64,000 nucleotides of DNA from CAVVKW01 sp963761705 (GTDB taxonomy: Bacteria > Verrucomicrobiota > Verrucomicrobiia > Chthoniobacterales > JAATET01): contig CAVXHK010000001.1 in assembly GCA_963761705.1 (NCBI GenBank), positions 744,001-808,000 of the forward strand, written 5' to 3'. A program made the position numbers and the translations under genes. A model generated the notes under the pieces. That model made no database searches. It worked only from the letters and a program-made list of their open reading frames with translations, and was not told the origin of the DNA. Shown here piece after piece: positions 1-9,279 of this stretch. Each line of letters opens with the position of its first letter. Position 1 is the stretch's first letter.

Positions 1-390
1 CACCACGTCCTCGCTAACGGTTCCCTCCGGGATTCCCAGCAGCCCCGGATTGATCCCGTCTCCTCGGACCCCATTGATGTGCGCGTAGCGCCAGTGTCCG
101 CACAACACACTGAGCATCACTGTGCCCATCACCCGCGCCGCGCCGCTGCCCCGGTTGCCCGTGTAACTCAGCGGACACCCCGCCAAAAACTCCTCCCACC
201 TTCCTCCAGCTTCCAAAAATTGGAAAAAGAAAATCAATTGCCCCTCCCGCGTCACCGGCGTCTCTTCATCCCACTCCGCGTAATATCTCCCTCCGGGCGT
301 GTCCACCGGCCAGCTTCCCGGCCCTCTTTGAACCTGCTTTCCAGGCTCACCCACTGGGTGAGTCCCCGACAACGTCTCCGCCATCCTCAT
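1..390 (-). CDS. Transposase, N-terminal part (partial at window edge)
   Basis: The minus frame is open from an ATG at 390 to the window edge, giving 130 residues of a protein whose C-terminus lies outside. The segment around residues 90-125 (GTVMLSVLCGHWRYAHINGV, then an RGDGINPGLLG-like stretch) resembles, from memory, the N-terminal region of DDE transposases carried in several copies by Verrucomicrobiota genomes. No catalytic residue is visible because they would lie downstream. A perfect 8-base inverted repeat lies 50 bases upstream of the start (440-456). The transposase assignment is recognition by resemblance only; the open frame and its codon use support a real gene. An alternative start is the ATG at 384. 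Confidence 0.5.
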   Translation of the reverse strand, partial: MRMAETLSGTHPVGEPGKQVQRGPGSWPVDTPGGRYYAEWDEETPVTREGQLIFFFQFLEAGGRWEEFLAGCPLSYTGNRGSGAARVMGTVMLSVLCGHWRYAHINGVRGDGINPGLLGIPEGTVSEDVV

Positions 391-439
391 CCCTCTCCTA
401 CTACGCCACTTACACTCCCATACTCAATCTTCCATTTTC

Positions 440-459
440 CTCTTTAGGCTAAAGAGCCT
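440..459. repeat. Short perfect inverted repeat upstream of the transposase
   Basis: CTCTTTAG at 440-447 and CTAAAGAG at 449-456 are exact reverse complements around one base. An alternative fold pairs AGGCT 446-450 with AGCCT 455-459. It lies between the transposase start and the convergent end of the thermonuclease-like gene. It could be part of the element end or a transcription terminator; no T-run is seen. Confidence 0.4.
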
Positions 460-530
460 GACGAAGGGATTGCTTTTGAAGCCTTGGTGCGATTGCTCCC
501 GTTCTGAAGGGTCAGCCTGCTTCTGACGGG

Positions 531-1172
531 CTAGAAGGCTGGAATGTCTTGGAGAGTTGGTCGGTCGGTGGGGGTTGCGGTCGGCGCTTCGCTTGCCTCG
601 GTTGGAGCCGGAGCGGGCGAGTCGGACCAAGCGCCGCGGCGGGCGCCCTTGGCTTGAGATTCCAGTTCTTCGAGGAGGCGCTGGTAGTTGGCGGAAGAGA
701 AGCCGCGGGGGTGGTCTAGGTTGTGACCGTGAATACGGGCCAGGCCGGCGGCGACGAGCAGTTCTGCGAGGTCACCCGAGGGCGTTTCGACAACGGCGAA
801 GTAGCGCGGAAGAGAACTCTGGCCCTTGGCGTCTTCCCAACGAGTCTTTACGACGAAATTTCCGGAGAGTTTGGACGCGGCGAAGACCGTGGCTTCCTCT
901 CCTAGTTGATACAGGCGTTCTTTCCGGACCTCGAAGTCTTTGGCCTGGTCGCGGGTCCGGTATTTGAAGTCGTTGCTGGTTTCGGCGGCGTCGACGAAGT
1001 AGAGACGAAAGATGCGCTCTTTCCCTCCAGCGCGGACGTGAAAGCTGTCGCCGTCGTTCGATCTGTTTTCGATTAGGCGACAGTTTGGGATGGTCTCCCA
1101 CGGTGCGGCCGGGAGCGGCGCGGCTCCGGTGATCGTCAGAAGAAGGGCGGCCGCAAGTGGGTTAGCGCGCAT
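531..1172 (-). CDS. Secreted thermonuclease (SNase)-like protein
   Basis: A 213-residue protein with a signal peptide at about residues 1-22 (MRANPLAAALLL, cleavage likely after LPAA). The body carries a degenerate staphylococcal-nuclease-like OB fold: a DGDSF segment near residue 41 matches the family's DGDT, and FRLYFVDAAE near 56-65 matches the RLxGIDAPE strand. Late in the domain, GLARIHGHNLDHPRG takes the place of the usual GLAxVY segment. The C-terminal tail after about residue 180 is rich in Pro, Ala and Thr and is probably disordered. The family cleaves DNA or RNA with Ca2+; whether this member is active is uncertain because the motifs are altered. It stands alone, downstream of the alpha-E gene on the same strand. 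Confidence 0.75.
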   Translation of the reverse strand: MRANPLAAALLLTITGAAPLPAAPWETIPNCRLIENRSNDGDSFHVRAGGKERIFRLYFVDAAETSNDFKYRTRDQAKDFEVRKERLYQLGEEATVFAASKLSGNFVVKTRWEDAKGQSSLPRYFAVVETPSGDLAELLVAAGLARIHGHNLDHPRGFSSANYQRLLEELESQAKGARRGAWSDSPAPAPTEASEAPTATPTDRPTLQDIPAF

Positions 1173-1225
1173 CTTCGCTGTCGGCTGTTTCGACGATTGG
1201 TTTGGTGGTCGGCGGAATGCCGGTG

Positions 1226-2227
1226 TTACGTCTGGGACTGGGACTGCTTCTGCGTTTCAGTGGGTTCGTCGAGCCATTCGCAGTAGGTGGAGCTCAGGGC
1301 ATCCGAGATACCGACGAGACACTTTTGCGTGCTGTCCAAATATTCGTGGAGGCCTTGTGAGAACACCATGTCGATGGTGCTGAAGTTCATGCTGGAAGTG
1401 AGCACTCCGGAAAGGCGTTCGGCTTCGTTGAGAAAACCGAAGATTCCGCTTCCACCAATGCGATGAATGGCGCGGTCGAGGTTGCCGACGCAGTAGCGGA
1501 TCGAACGAGGAAAGGCGGGGTTGAGAATCAAAAACTCCGCGACCTTGCCGGCGGAAACGTTGCCGACGTGAATCTTGAGGTAGGCTTCGAAGGCGCTGCA
1601 GGAGCGCAGGACCGCCATCCACTGGGTGAGATCAACGTTGCCACCGACCCGCTCGCCTTTCGGAAGGAGAATGTGATATTTGACGTCGAGCACGCGGGAA
1701 GTCGAATCGGCGCGCTCGAGAAACTTTCCAACTTGGATGAAGTCCCAGCCCTCGCCGTGGGTCATCGTCGCGTCGGTGATGCCTTGGAAGAGGTGGGAGC
1801 CTTCGGTGACGCTGTTGAAGAAATCGTGGGGGGTATTCTGATAGTCCGCGCGAGCTTCGTCGCTGCGGAGGTAGAGGTAAACTTTGTTCACCTGCTCCCA
1901 CATCTCGGAGGAGATCTGCTCGCGGACGGTGCGGGCGTTTTCCCGGGCTGAGATGATGCACGAGAGAATGGAGTTCGGATTTTTCCGCTCGAAGGTGACA
2001 AAGTCCATCACGTCGTCGGCCGTGATCTCATCGTGGAGGCTGGTGAAAAGCTCTTTGTCCTCCAACGTCGCGAGGATGGGCAGCCAATGACGGCGGACTG
2101 AGGTGGCGTCAGGATCCTCGAGGTCGAGCATGAGCTCCATGTTGACCGTGAGAAGGCGGGCGTTGTTCTCAGCGCGCTCAATGTAGCGGCTGAGCCAGTA
2201 GCAGGATTCGGCGACGCGGCTTAACAT
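1226..2227 (-). CDS. Alpha-E domain protein (DUF403 family)
   Basis: A 333-residue mostly alpha-helical protein beginning MLSRVAESCYWLSRYIERAE, the typical opening of the alpha-E (DUF403) family, and spanning the full family length. The last 15 residues are a Gln/Ser/Thr tail. The start lies four bases after the stop of the upstream ATP-grasp gene, so the two are co-transcribed. The pair of a circularly permuted ATP-grasp protein and an alpha-E protein is a widespread bacterial two-gene unit, often beside a transglutaminase-like gene, and is suspected to make or modify a small peptide. The reaction is not established, and no third partner is present here. Confidence 0.88.
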   Translation of the reverse strand: MLSRVAESCYWLSRYIERAENNARLLTVNMELMLDLEDPDATSVRRHWLPILATLEDKELFTSLHDEITADDVMDFVTFERKNPNSILSCIISARENARTVREQISSEMWEQVNKVYLYLRSDEARADYQNTPHDFFNSVTEGSHLFQGITDATMTHGEGWDFIQVGKFLERADSTSRVLDVKYHILLPKGERVGGNVDLTQWMAVLRSCSAFEAYLKIHVGNVSAGKVAEFLILNPAFPRSIRYCVGNLDRAIHRIGGSGIFGFLNEAERLSGVLTSSMNFSTIDMVFSQGLHEYLDSTQKCLVGISDALSSTYCEWLDEPTETQKQSQSQT

Positions 2228-2231
2228 AAAT

Positions 2232-3671
2232 CTACTGGTCGAGGACCCAAGTGTCCTTGGAGCCGCCGCCTTGCGAGGAATTCACGACGAGGCTACCTTT
2301 CTTCATGGCGACGCGAGTGAGGCCGCCGGGGATAATTTTGATTTCTTCTCCGTAGAGGGCGTAAGGGCGGAAGTCGACGTGGCGGCCTTCGATGGCCCCA
2401 TCGCAGTGGGACGGCGAGCGGGAGAGCTGGATAACGGGCTGGCCGATGTAGCCGCGTGGGTCGTTGCGGACGAGGTCTCGGAATTTGGCGACTTCTTCCT
2501 TGGTCGCGTGCGGACCGATGAGCATCCCGTAACCGCCGGATTCGTTGGCGGCTTTGATGACGAGGTTTTCCATGTTGTCCAAGATGTATTTGCGATCGTC
2601 GTCCTCGGCGGAGAGGTAGGTGTCGACGTTTGGGAGGATCGGGGTCTCGCCGAGGTAGAACTCGATCATCCTCGGAACGTAGTAGTAGACGGCTTTATCG
2701 TCGGCCACCCCGGTGCCGATGGTGTTGGCGAGACTGACGTTGCCCGCGCGGTAGGCCTCCACCAATCCGGGGACGCCGAGGCAGGAGTCTTTGCGGAACA
2801 CCTCGGGGTCGAGGAAATCGTCATCGATGCGACGGTAAATCGAGTCGACTTGTTTGAGACCCTTCGTCGTCTTCATGTAGACGCGGGAATTTTGCACGAC
2901 GAGATCTGCTCCGGTGACGATCTCGATGCCCATCTCGCGGGCGAGGAAGGAGTGTTCGAAGTAGGCGCTGTTAAAAATGCCGGGCGACAGGACGACGCAG
3001 GTCGGGTCGGGATTTTCGCCGGGGGCAACGTGGCGGAGGACGGAGAGGAGCTCCTGCGGATACCGGTCGACGGGGCGGACGGCGCACTGGTTGAAGAGAC
3101 GTGGGAACACCCGCTTCATCGCCTGGCGATTTTCCAAGACGTAGGAGACGCCGGAGGGGCAGCGACCGTTGTCCTCGAGCACGAGATACTGGCCGTCGGC
3201 TCCGCGAATGAGGTCGGTGCCGCAGACGTGGATGTAGATATTCTTCGGGACGTCGAAGCCCATGAACTCGGGGCGAAAATGCTTCGCGGAGCGGATCATG
3301 TCCTCGGGGATGACTTTCTCCTTGAGGATGCGCTGGCCGTGGTAGATGTCGTCCAAGAACATGTTGAGCGCGGTGAGGCGCTGTTTGAGTCCGGCTTCGA
3401 TGTGCGCCCATTCCTTGGCGGCGATGATGCGGGGGATCAGGTCGAAGGGGAAAATGCGCTCGGTGCCTTCGTCGCCGCTGTAGACGGTAAAGGTAATTCC
3501 TTGGCTGAGGTAGGAGTTGTCAGCGAGGGACCGCTTGCGGTCGAACTCACCGGGCTCCATGGCCTGAAAGCGGGCGAGGAGTTTTTCGTAGTGCGGGCGA
3601 ACCTTGCCCGCCGAGTCGAACATCTCGTCGCAGAAACCGCCGACGTCGTAATTACTGAACATTCCCTCCAT
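2232..3671 (-). CDS. Circularly permuted type 2 ATP-grasp protein (DUF404/DUF407 family)
   Basis: About 479 residues from the ATG at 3671. Family hallmarks are YDVGGFCDEMF at the N-terminus, the GITFTVYSGDEGTERIFPFD segment, VLEDNGRCPSGVSYVLENR in mid-protein, and VIKAANESGGYGMLIGPHA, the glycine-rich ATP-binding loop, near the C-terminus. It is expected to catalyse ATP-dependent ligation on an unknown substrate together with the alpha-E protein just downstream (4-base gap). The frame stays open up to 3761, but those 30 residues are unlike the family, so I place the start at 3671; the next ATG at 3662, preceded by GGAGGG, is also possible. Catalytic residues appear intact. Confidence 0.88.
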   Translation of the reverse strand: MEGMFSNYDVGGFCDEMFDSAGKVRPHYEKLLARFQAMEPGEFDRKRSLADNSYLSQGITFTVYSGDEGTERIFPFDLIPRIIAAKEWAHIEAGLKQRLTALNMFLDDIYHGQRILKEKVIPEDMIRSAKHFRPEFMGFDVPKNIYIHVCGTDLIRGADGQYLVLEDNGRCPSGVSYVLENRQAMKRVFPRLFNQCAVRPVDRYPQELLSVLRHVAPGENPDPTCVVLSPGIFNSAYFEHSFLAREMGIEIVTGADLVVQNSRVYMKTTKGLKQVDSIYRRIDDDFLDPEVFRKDSCLGVPGLVEAYRAGNVSLANTIGTGVADDKAVYYYVPRMIEFYLGETPILPNVDTYLSAEDDDRKYILDNMENLVIKAANESGGYGMLIGPHATKEEVAKFRDLVRNDPRGYIGQPVIQLSRSPSHCDGAIEGRHVDFRPYALYGEEIKIIPGGLTRVAMKKGSLVVNSSQGGGSKDTWVLDQ

Positions 3672-4029
3672 GCCCGTCAGAGGGTGACAAACGGGTGGGG
3701 GAATTGCAAAGGGGATTTGCGCCGAATGCCGTCGCAACGACTCTCCGACCAGATGGATCAACCGTGAATCCGAATTTCGAAGTTGTCGCGTAGGGTTTTC
3801 CCCTTGCCGATTCGAGGAAACCTACCGGTGATTAATTGCGGAGATGCATTTCTAATCTGTTGCCGGAAAGGTTGTTTGCGCTAGGAGGCGGGCTGGCTGT
3901 GCGGCGCATCACGGCAACAGGGAAACCGAAAGCAGAGTTGCTCAAGCCGGTTTTGAGGGAAACTCGCAGGTGGATTTGGGGGACTTTCCCGGATGGCCGA
4001 CCAAAAGAGCCTTCCTATGGTGCGCCGCG

Positions 4030-4512
4030 ATGAAATCAACACCCTTATTCCTAGTCTCAGCGATCGTCGGTCTGGCGTCGACCAGTCTGGCAGCTGTCTC
4101 GTTAACCGGTGATCCAACGAACTCCACGGGAGTCTCGTTGAATCGAATTGGAAATTCTTTCGATACCGCCCTGAAAGCCGACTCCTCAGGAGCTGGCTTC
4201 AACTTCGACATCGGTGATCAAATCCTAGTCATCGGCTGGAAGGCGACCGCGCAAAACGTCGGCGGCTCCGGTCTGTCTGCGAGCAACGGCTACTTCAAAA
4301 TCGATCCAGTTTTCAGCCAGACAGACGCGGCGGTCGCCAGTTCGCTGTTGGATGAAACACCGAGCTTGTTCTTGAGATTTTCTTTGTGGCTTTCGACGGT
4401 GCGCGGCGAGATCCCGAGTGACTGCGCGACGGACTTGTTCGTTGTGCCGACGCCGACGATGGCGAGGATTTCGCGTTCCCTCTTCGTGAGGTCGAGCCGA
4501 GAGGTTGGTTGA
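4030..4512 (+). pseudogene. Truncated PEP-CTERM-type surface protein
   Basis: The first 100 or so residues look like a genuine secreted protein: a signal peptide (MKSTPLFLVSAIVGLASTSL) followed by a Ser/Thr/Asn/Gly-rich beta-type sequence (TGDPTNSTGVSLNRIGN, FNFDIGDQILVIGWKAT) common in PEP-CTERM proteins. From about 4320 the frame runs antisense through the 3' end of the LuxR-type gene, its composition changes to basic and Ser/Arg-rich, and it ends without any PEP motif, transmembrane helix or arginine tail. I infer that the original C-terminus was lost in a rearrangement with a breakpoint near 4290-4340. It is probably not functional as a sorted surface protein. Confidence 0.5.
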
Positions 4513-4982
4513 AGAGTGTGGGCGCAATCATCGGAGATCGATTGACCAATGACGGAAGGGGAAACGTAACGCTGGCCACCAATCGTGGCCTCGGCTGCCG
4601 CCCGAAGTTCGGAAACATTCGCGTCGCTGCAGCAAAGGAAGCCGGTCGCTCCGGCCCGAAGGGCAGCCCGCGCGGGCGTCGCGTCGCGAAGGGGCGAAAC
4701 GGCGAGAATCCTGACCGCTTGATTAGAAAAAGTCCTCAATTTCGCAACGAGAGCTTCCGACGACTGCTGATCGGGCAGCCATTCAATCATGGCGAAATCC
4801 AGTTTCATGATCTGAGCGAGGGTGGTTGCTTCGTGATGCGAGTTTGCGGACAGCCAAGTCCCCCGCGGATAACGGAGCTTGAGTGCATCGACCAAAAACT
4901 CCGCAGTCAAACGATGGCGGTAAACGACCAAAGCTCCCCGCAAGAGTTCGTTGTCGTCGGTGATCTCGTCCTCGCGCTTCAT
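4290..4982 (-). CDS. LuxR-type response regulator with atypical receiver domain
   Basis: A 230-residue protein. Residues about 15-140 have the length and pattern of a receiver domain, but the acidic pair after strand 1 is replaced (ALVVYRHRL where VDDH is usual) and the phospho-acceptor position after strand 3 reads MIEWLP, with Glu where Asp is expected. It is therefore probably not regulated by phosphorylation. Residues about 165-222 form a clear LuxR helix-turn-helix: LTKREREILAIVGVGTTNKS, then SPRTVESHKENLKNKLGVSS. It should be a DNA-binding transcription regulator. Its 3' end overlaps the convergent truncated surface-protein gene. No sensor kinase is nearby. Confidence 0.83.
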   Translation of the reverse strand: MKREDEITDDNELLRGALVVYRHRLTAEFLVDALKLRYPRGTWLSANSHHEATTLAQIMKLDFAMIEWLPDQQSSEALVAKLRTFSNQAVRILAVSPLRDATPARAALRAGATGFLCCSDANVSELRAAAEATIGGQRYVSPSVIGQSISDDCAHTLQPTSRLDLTKREREILAIVGVGTTNKSVAQSLGISPRTVESHKENLKNKLGVSSNSELATAASVWLKTGSILK

Positions 4983-5078
4983 CCCCCAAACTTTACGGAG
5001 ACTGAGAGAATGACGCCCGCTTTTTTCCTCGTTCGCTCGATGAGGAAACTTTTGGGGCGGTGGTTGGAGGAATCCAGC

Positions 5079-8009
5079 TCAACCGGCGGCGAGAACTTCG
5101 AAATGCCAAGTCCAGCGGTAGGTGCCGTGGGGGATCTTGTAACGGTCGAGGGCGTCGGGGCCGCAGCTGAGGTTGCCGAGGCCGCGGTGACGGTGATCGA
5201 GGTAGAGAATGGTCTCGTCGCGTGGCTCGAGATCGAAGGTGTGGCGCGCGGCGGCGAGGTCCCCGGGCCGGTAGCGTGAGAGCGAGAAGGCAAACGGTTC
5301 CCCGATGGCGGTCACGCGGAGGCGCGGCCCGGATTCGTCCGAAAGGGTGAGTTCGCGGAGGTCGCAACGGAGACCGTTTTCCTGCGGGAGGATGTAGTCG
5401 GTGAAAAGTTCGTCGACGTCGGCGCGGTAGCGGGCGGCGGCGGCACTGGCGAGGCGGTCGGGGTAGTTCTCGTGCGGGCCGCGGCCCCACCAGTCGGCGG
5501 TGCGCCACGCCGCGGGAAGAGAAAGGCTGACGCCGACACGCGGCCAGTCGTCGAGGATGTCGGTGAGAGTGACGTCGAAGTCGATGAGCACGCCGGTCGC
5601 GGTGGCGCGGTGGGTTTGCCGCCAGGTCGCGGCGAGGGTGCCGTCGGAGTTGTGGATCGTTTCGTCATCGACTCGAAGGTTCTCAAGGCCGGCCTTCTGC
5701 CAGCGGCCGAGGGGCTTGTCGTCCTGACCGCTCCAGAGTCGCACGCCGTCGTTGTCGACGGGACAGCGCCACAAGTTCGGAGTGAGTCGGAGTTCGGGCG
5801 GCGCCGTGGGATCGGTGTCGGGCGCGCTGGGAAGCGGGGCGATTCGCACGGGTAGCGTGAGGCTTGCAACCACGTGATCGATCCCGTCGCGGAACGTGAC
5901 TCGCAGGCGAACGTCGCCTGTTGGTGGGATCTCAAAAGGATTTTCGAAGGTCGCCGACGTTCCCGCGGTGATCTCGAGCGGGGGCAATTGCGCGGATTCC
6001 GTCGGGTGGCCGTCGACGAGGAGCGTCGCCTCGGCGGTGAGATCGTCTAGCGAACGGAACGTGCGGCGCGACGTGACGCGGAGGGTGCCGGATTCGTCGA
6101 GCCTGGCGTCAACGGGGCGGGCGAGGTGTTTGAATTCGAGAAGGTGGGGCTTCGGCGTGCGGTCGGGCCAGACGAGGCCGTCGCAGCAGAAGTTCGCATC
6201 GTTCGGCTCGTCGCCAAAGTCGCCGCCGTAGGCCCAGTATTCCCGCCCGTCTTCCTTGGTCTGGCGGATACCGTGGTCGCACCATTCCCAGACGAAGCCT
6301 CCTTGCAGACGCGGGTAGCGTTCGAAGAGTTCCCAATAGTCGGAGAGCGAGCCGCCGGAATTTCCCATCGCGTGCGAAAATTCGCAGGGGAAGAACGCGC
6401 GGTCGTCGAGTGGGTTTTTCGCCCATTCCTCGATCTCGGAAAGCGACGAATACATCGGGCAGATGACGTCGGTGACGTTGCGTCCCGTCGTCCAGGAAAC
6501 GTGACTCTGGTAGCGGGAAATGGCTCCCTCGTAATGGAGGAGGCGGGTGGGGTCGCGTCGGCGGATCCAAGCGGCGGCGGCGTCGTGGTTTGGACCGTAT
6601 CCGGATTCGTTCCCGAGCGACCAAAAGACGACGCAGGGGTGGTTTTTATCCCGCTCGACCAGGCGGCTGCAGCGGGCGACCCAGGCGGCGAGGTAGCGCG
6701 GATCGTGACAGACGATGTTGTGAAAAGCGTGGGATTCGAGGTTGGCCTCGTCGATGACGAGCATCCCGTGACGGTCGCAGAGTTCGAGCCAGTAAGGGTC
6801 GTTGGGATAGTGCGAGGAACGAACGGCGTTGACGTTGTGCTGCTGCATGACCGCAAGGTCGCGGTCCATCTCCGCCCGGGTGACAGCCCGACCGTGGACG
6901 TCGGAACTATCGTGACGATTCACGCCGGCGAAGAAGACCGGACGGCCGTTCAGTTGGACGAGACCGTCGCGGAGTTCGATCCGGCGGAAGCCAATGTCAG
7001 CGGCGGTGTGGTGCTCGCAGTCGGGGCCGGAGAGTGTCAATACCAGGCGGTAGCGGTCCGGAGTCTCGTGAGTCCACGGGCGGACGTCCGGCAGGTCGGC
7101 GTCGAACCGCGCTCCGAGGCGGGGCCAGGTCTTGAGCTGGTGGCGGGTGGAATCAACGTCGACCGTCTCCGACCAGACCGTGGTCCCGGTGGTCGGATCA
7201 ATGAGCTGAGCGTGGACGTGGAGGTCGGAAGGAGGTTCCGTGTTGAAGCTCAGCTCGACCTCGAGGTCGAGCTTGGCTCGTCCCGACTCGGAGTCAAAAT
7301 CCGCGCGCGCGAAAAAGTCGTCGATCCGAACGGAGGGCGTGGCGAAGAGATGGACGCTGCGAGTGAATCCGTTATCCCACCACTGATCCTGGTCTTCGAT
7401 GAAGGTCGCGTCCGACCATTGGAAGACGGCGACGGTGAGTGTGTGGGTGTGACCGGGATGCACGTGCGCCGTGACGTCGTATTCCGCGGGCAGCCGCGAA
7501 TCCTTGTTCAGGCCGACGAACTCGCCGTCGACGTAGACTTGGGTCAGGCCTTCGACGGCACCGAAGTGAAGGACGATCCGCTGGCCGATCCACGTGTCCG
7601 GGATTTCGATGGTCCGGCGGTAAATCCCCACGATGTTTTCGTCGGGCACCCGCGGGGGTTCGTGCGGAAAGGGCATCTGGACGTTCGTGTAGTGATGGCG
7701 CGTGATGCCGTGGAACGACCAGAGACCCGGCACCGGGATGGTAGACCACGCCGAATCGTCGAAGTGGGCATCCGGAAAATTCGCCGGGCATTCGCCGGGT
7801 CGGGGCGCCGCGTGAAATTTCCAATCCCCATCGAGACAGCGCACGAGCTGATTGTCCGCGTCGGGCGAGATCGGCTCCCCAACGGCCACCGCGGACGCTA
7901 CGTCCGGATACGGCCAGGCGGTCGCTCGCGCCGGTGCGAGGTGCAGACTGGTGAGTTCCGGTGATTCCCAGGTTCGTCCGAGAACCTGATCGATGGGCGG
8001 GAGCGGCAT
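5079..8009 (-). CDS. lacZ: Beta-galactosidase, GH2 (LacZ type)
   Basis: A 976-residue, full-length LacZ-type enzyme. The order is an N-terminal sugar-binding jelly roll (about 50-225), an Ig-like domain (about 230-345), a TIM barrel (about 346-625), a linker Ig domain, and the C-terminal Bgal_small_N domain (about 720-970). The acid/base glutamate is E468 in WSLGNESGYG and the nucleophile is E543 in PCEFSHAMGNSGG; RHDSSDVHGRAV near 365-376 is also conserved. It hydrolyses terminal beta-galactosides. No signal peptide is visible, so it is cytoplasmic. It is the last gene of the operon beta-glucuronidase, symporter, epimerase, lacZ and starts five bases after the epimerase stop, so its natural substrate may be a galactoside released from an acidic polysaccharide. 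Confidence 0.95.
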   Translation of the reverse strand: MPLPPIDQVLGRTWESPELTSLHLAPARATAWPYPDVASAVAVGEPISPDADNQLVRCLDGDWKFHAAPRPGECPANFPDAHFDDSAWSTIPVPGLWSFHGITRHHYTNVQMPFPHEPPRVPDENIVGIYRRTIEIPDTWIGQRIVLHFGAVEGLTQVYVDGEFVGLNKDSRLPAEYDVTAHVHPGHTHTLTVAVFQWSDATFIEDQDQWWDNGFTRSVHLFATPSVRIDDFFARADFDSESGRAKLDLEVELSFNTEPPSDLHVHAQLIDPTTGTTVWSETVDVDSTRHQLKTWPRLGARFDADLPDVRPWTHETPDRYRLVLTLSGPDCEHHTAADIGFRRIELRDGLVQLNGRPVFFAGVNRHDSSDVHGRAVTRAEMDRDLAVMQQHNVNAVRSSHYPNDPYWLELCDRHGMLVIDEANLESHAFHNIVCHDPRYLAAWVARCSRLVERDKNHPCVVFWSLGNESGYGPNHDAAAAWIRRRDPTRLLHYEGAISRYQSHVSWTTGRNVTDVICPMYSSLSEIEEWAKNPLDDRAFFPCEFSHAMGNSGGSLSDYWELFERYPRLQGGFVWEWCDHGIRQTKEDGREYWAYGGDFGDEPNDANFCCDGLVWPDRTPKPHLLEFKHLARPVDARLDESGTLRVTSRRTFRSLDDLTAEATLLVDGHPTESAQLPPLEITAGTSATFENPFEIPPTGDVRLRVTFRDGIDHVVASLTLPVRIAPLPSAPDTDPTAPPELRLTPNLWRCPVDNDGVRLWSGQDDKPLGRWQKAGLENLRVDDETIHNSDGTLAATWRQTHRATATGVLIDFDVTLTDILDDWPRVGVSLSLPAAWRTADWWGRGPHENYPDRLASAAAARYRADVDELFTDYILPQENGLRCDLRELTLSDESGPRLRVTAIGEPFAFSLSRYRPGDLAAARHTFDLEPRDETILYLDHRHRGLGNLSCGPDALDRYKIPHGTYRWTWHFEVLAAG

Positions 8010-8014
8010 GATTC

Positions 8015-9259
8015 TCAGCCGAAAATCGGGATGATGTGGCGGTTGAGCAGGTTATGCTTCACGTTCCGATGGACCGCGTCTGCGTTGGATTTCAGGGCAT
8101 CGGTGAATTCGTCACCCATCTTGGCGGCGACCTTGAAGCCGACGTGAATGAGTTGGCGAAGGTGCGGATTGTAATCGGGGCAGGACGGATCGTGCCGGAG
8201 AGCGTTGACGAATTGCTCCGAACTCCACTCCGCCAACTCGGCCGGCGAGGGCAATTGGTCGCGGCCGATGTCGATCACGGTCGCGTAGGGCGCCGTGAGT
8301 TCGTCGAATTTGTCGTGCGCGCCGGCGTGGATCGCCTTGGCAACTCGCAACCCGTCGCCGCCAGATTCCGCCAAGCCGATCACTTCCTCCAACCAGGTGG
8401 TGCCAGCGGTCTTCACGTGCAGCCCGGCGTCGTGTTTGCGCACGAGGCGGTTAATGATCGGATACAGCGAGAACTTGTCGCTGCCGGAATGGACGCTGAG
8501 TTTGACCGCCGGGGGAAGACCGAATTCGGCAACGCCGTAAGCCAGCACGCTAAGATCCTGATCGAATTCGCGCTCGAATTGCGCGAGGTCGCCGACGTAA
8601 TCGACGCCCTTGTTGAAGCGCCCGGTGAACTTTGGCGCGATGGTCTGCACCGGCACGTTTTCCTGCGCGAGCATGGCGAGGATGAGAAGAAGCTCGACGG
8701 GGCTCTGCGGTGCGTCGGTCTCGTCCATCGAAACCTCCGTGACGAAATCATCGCCCTTCGCAGCCGCGATGTGACGGTGGATCCGCCCGGCCTCCTGGGC
8801 CGCGAGGAGGAACTTCGATGCAGCCCGGTGGATGGTTTTCTCATCGATCTCAAGCGCCTCGTCGATGCCGGGAACGGCAAGGCGTCCGATCAGGTGGCTA
8901 TGCGCGGCGACGAACGCTTCCACTTCCGAAGACGCAGCCGCTTTCCCGATGCAGTCCGCGACGTCCAGAGTGAAAAAATCGCTTCCAGCGATGAAGCCGT
9001 CCACCGTCGCCAGGCCGATGTGGTCGGCGTCGACGTAGTATGCGCCCTCGTAACCGAGCGCCTGCACGGCGGCGTCGGCCTCCGCCCGAAGGTCGTCGGG
9101 GCGGGAGCCGATGATGGAATGCTCGCGATTGGATTTGTTCCAAGTGGGGCAGACGTCGATCCCGCGCGAACGAGCGTCGATCACGGCTGCAAGTTGAGCC
9201 TCGCCCTGGTGACCAAAACGGTCGCCGCTGCCGAACGTGAACTTTTCGATTTTTTTCAT
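8015..9259 (-). CDS. uxaE: Tagaturonate epimerase family protein (UxaE-like)
   Basis: A 414-residue protein from the ATG at 9259 (MKKIEKFTFGSGDRFGHQGE). The frame is open to 9406, but that extension overlaps the symporter gene, so the inner start is right; it leaves a 20-base gap. Characteristic segments are FGSGDRFGHQGEAQL, CPTWNKSNREHSIIG, YYVDADHIGL, KFTGRFNKGVDYVGD and KLSVHSGSDKFSLYP. From memory these match the UxaE family, which interconverts D-tagaturonate and D-fructuronate and so links galacturonate to glucuronate catabolism. That suits a position between a hexuronide-type symporter and glycosidases. The precise substrate is inferred from the family and the neighbours; other acidic or neutral ketoses are possible. 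Confidence 0.8.
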   Translation of the reverse strand: MKKIEKFTFGSGDRFGHQGEAQLAAVIDARSRGIDVCPTWNKSNREHSIIGSRPDDLRAEADAAVQALGYEGAYYVDADHIGLATVDGFIAGSDFFTLDVADCIGKAAASSEVEAFVAAHSHLIGRLAVPGIDEALEIDEKTIHRAASKFLLAAQEAGRIHRHIAAAKGDDFVTEVSMDETDAPQSPVELLLILAMLAQENVPVQTIAPKFTGRFNKGVDYVGDLAQFEREFDQDLSVLAYGVAEFGLPPAVKLSVHSGSDKFSLYPIINRLVRKHDAGLHVKTAGTTWLEEVIGLAESGGDGLRVAKAIHAGAHDKFDELTAPYATVIDIGRDQLPSPAELAEWSSEQFVNALRHDPSCPDYNPHLRQLIHVGFKVAAKMGDEFTDALKSNADAVHRNVKHNLLNRHIIPIFG

Positions 9260-9279
9260 GAATGGAAATGGGATGCGCG

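Noticed and set aside
6126..7964. A 612-residue plus-strand open frame antisense to lacZ
   Set aside because: It mirrors lacZ codon bias in a GC-rich genome, has no recognisable domain, and lacZ motifs on the other strand are unambiguous. The same applies to long antisense frames over the ATP-grasp gene (2271-3767) and the two glycosidases (20631-22223, 36861-37862).
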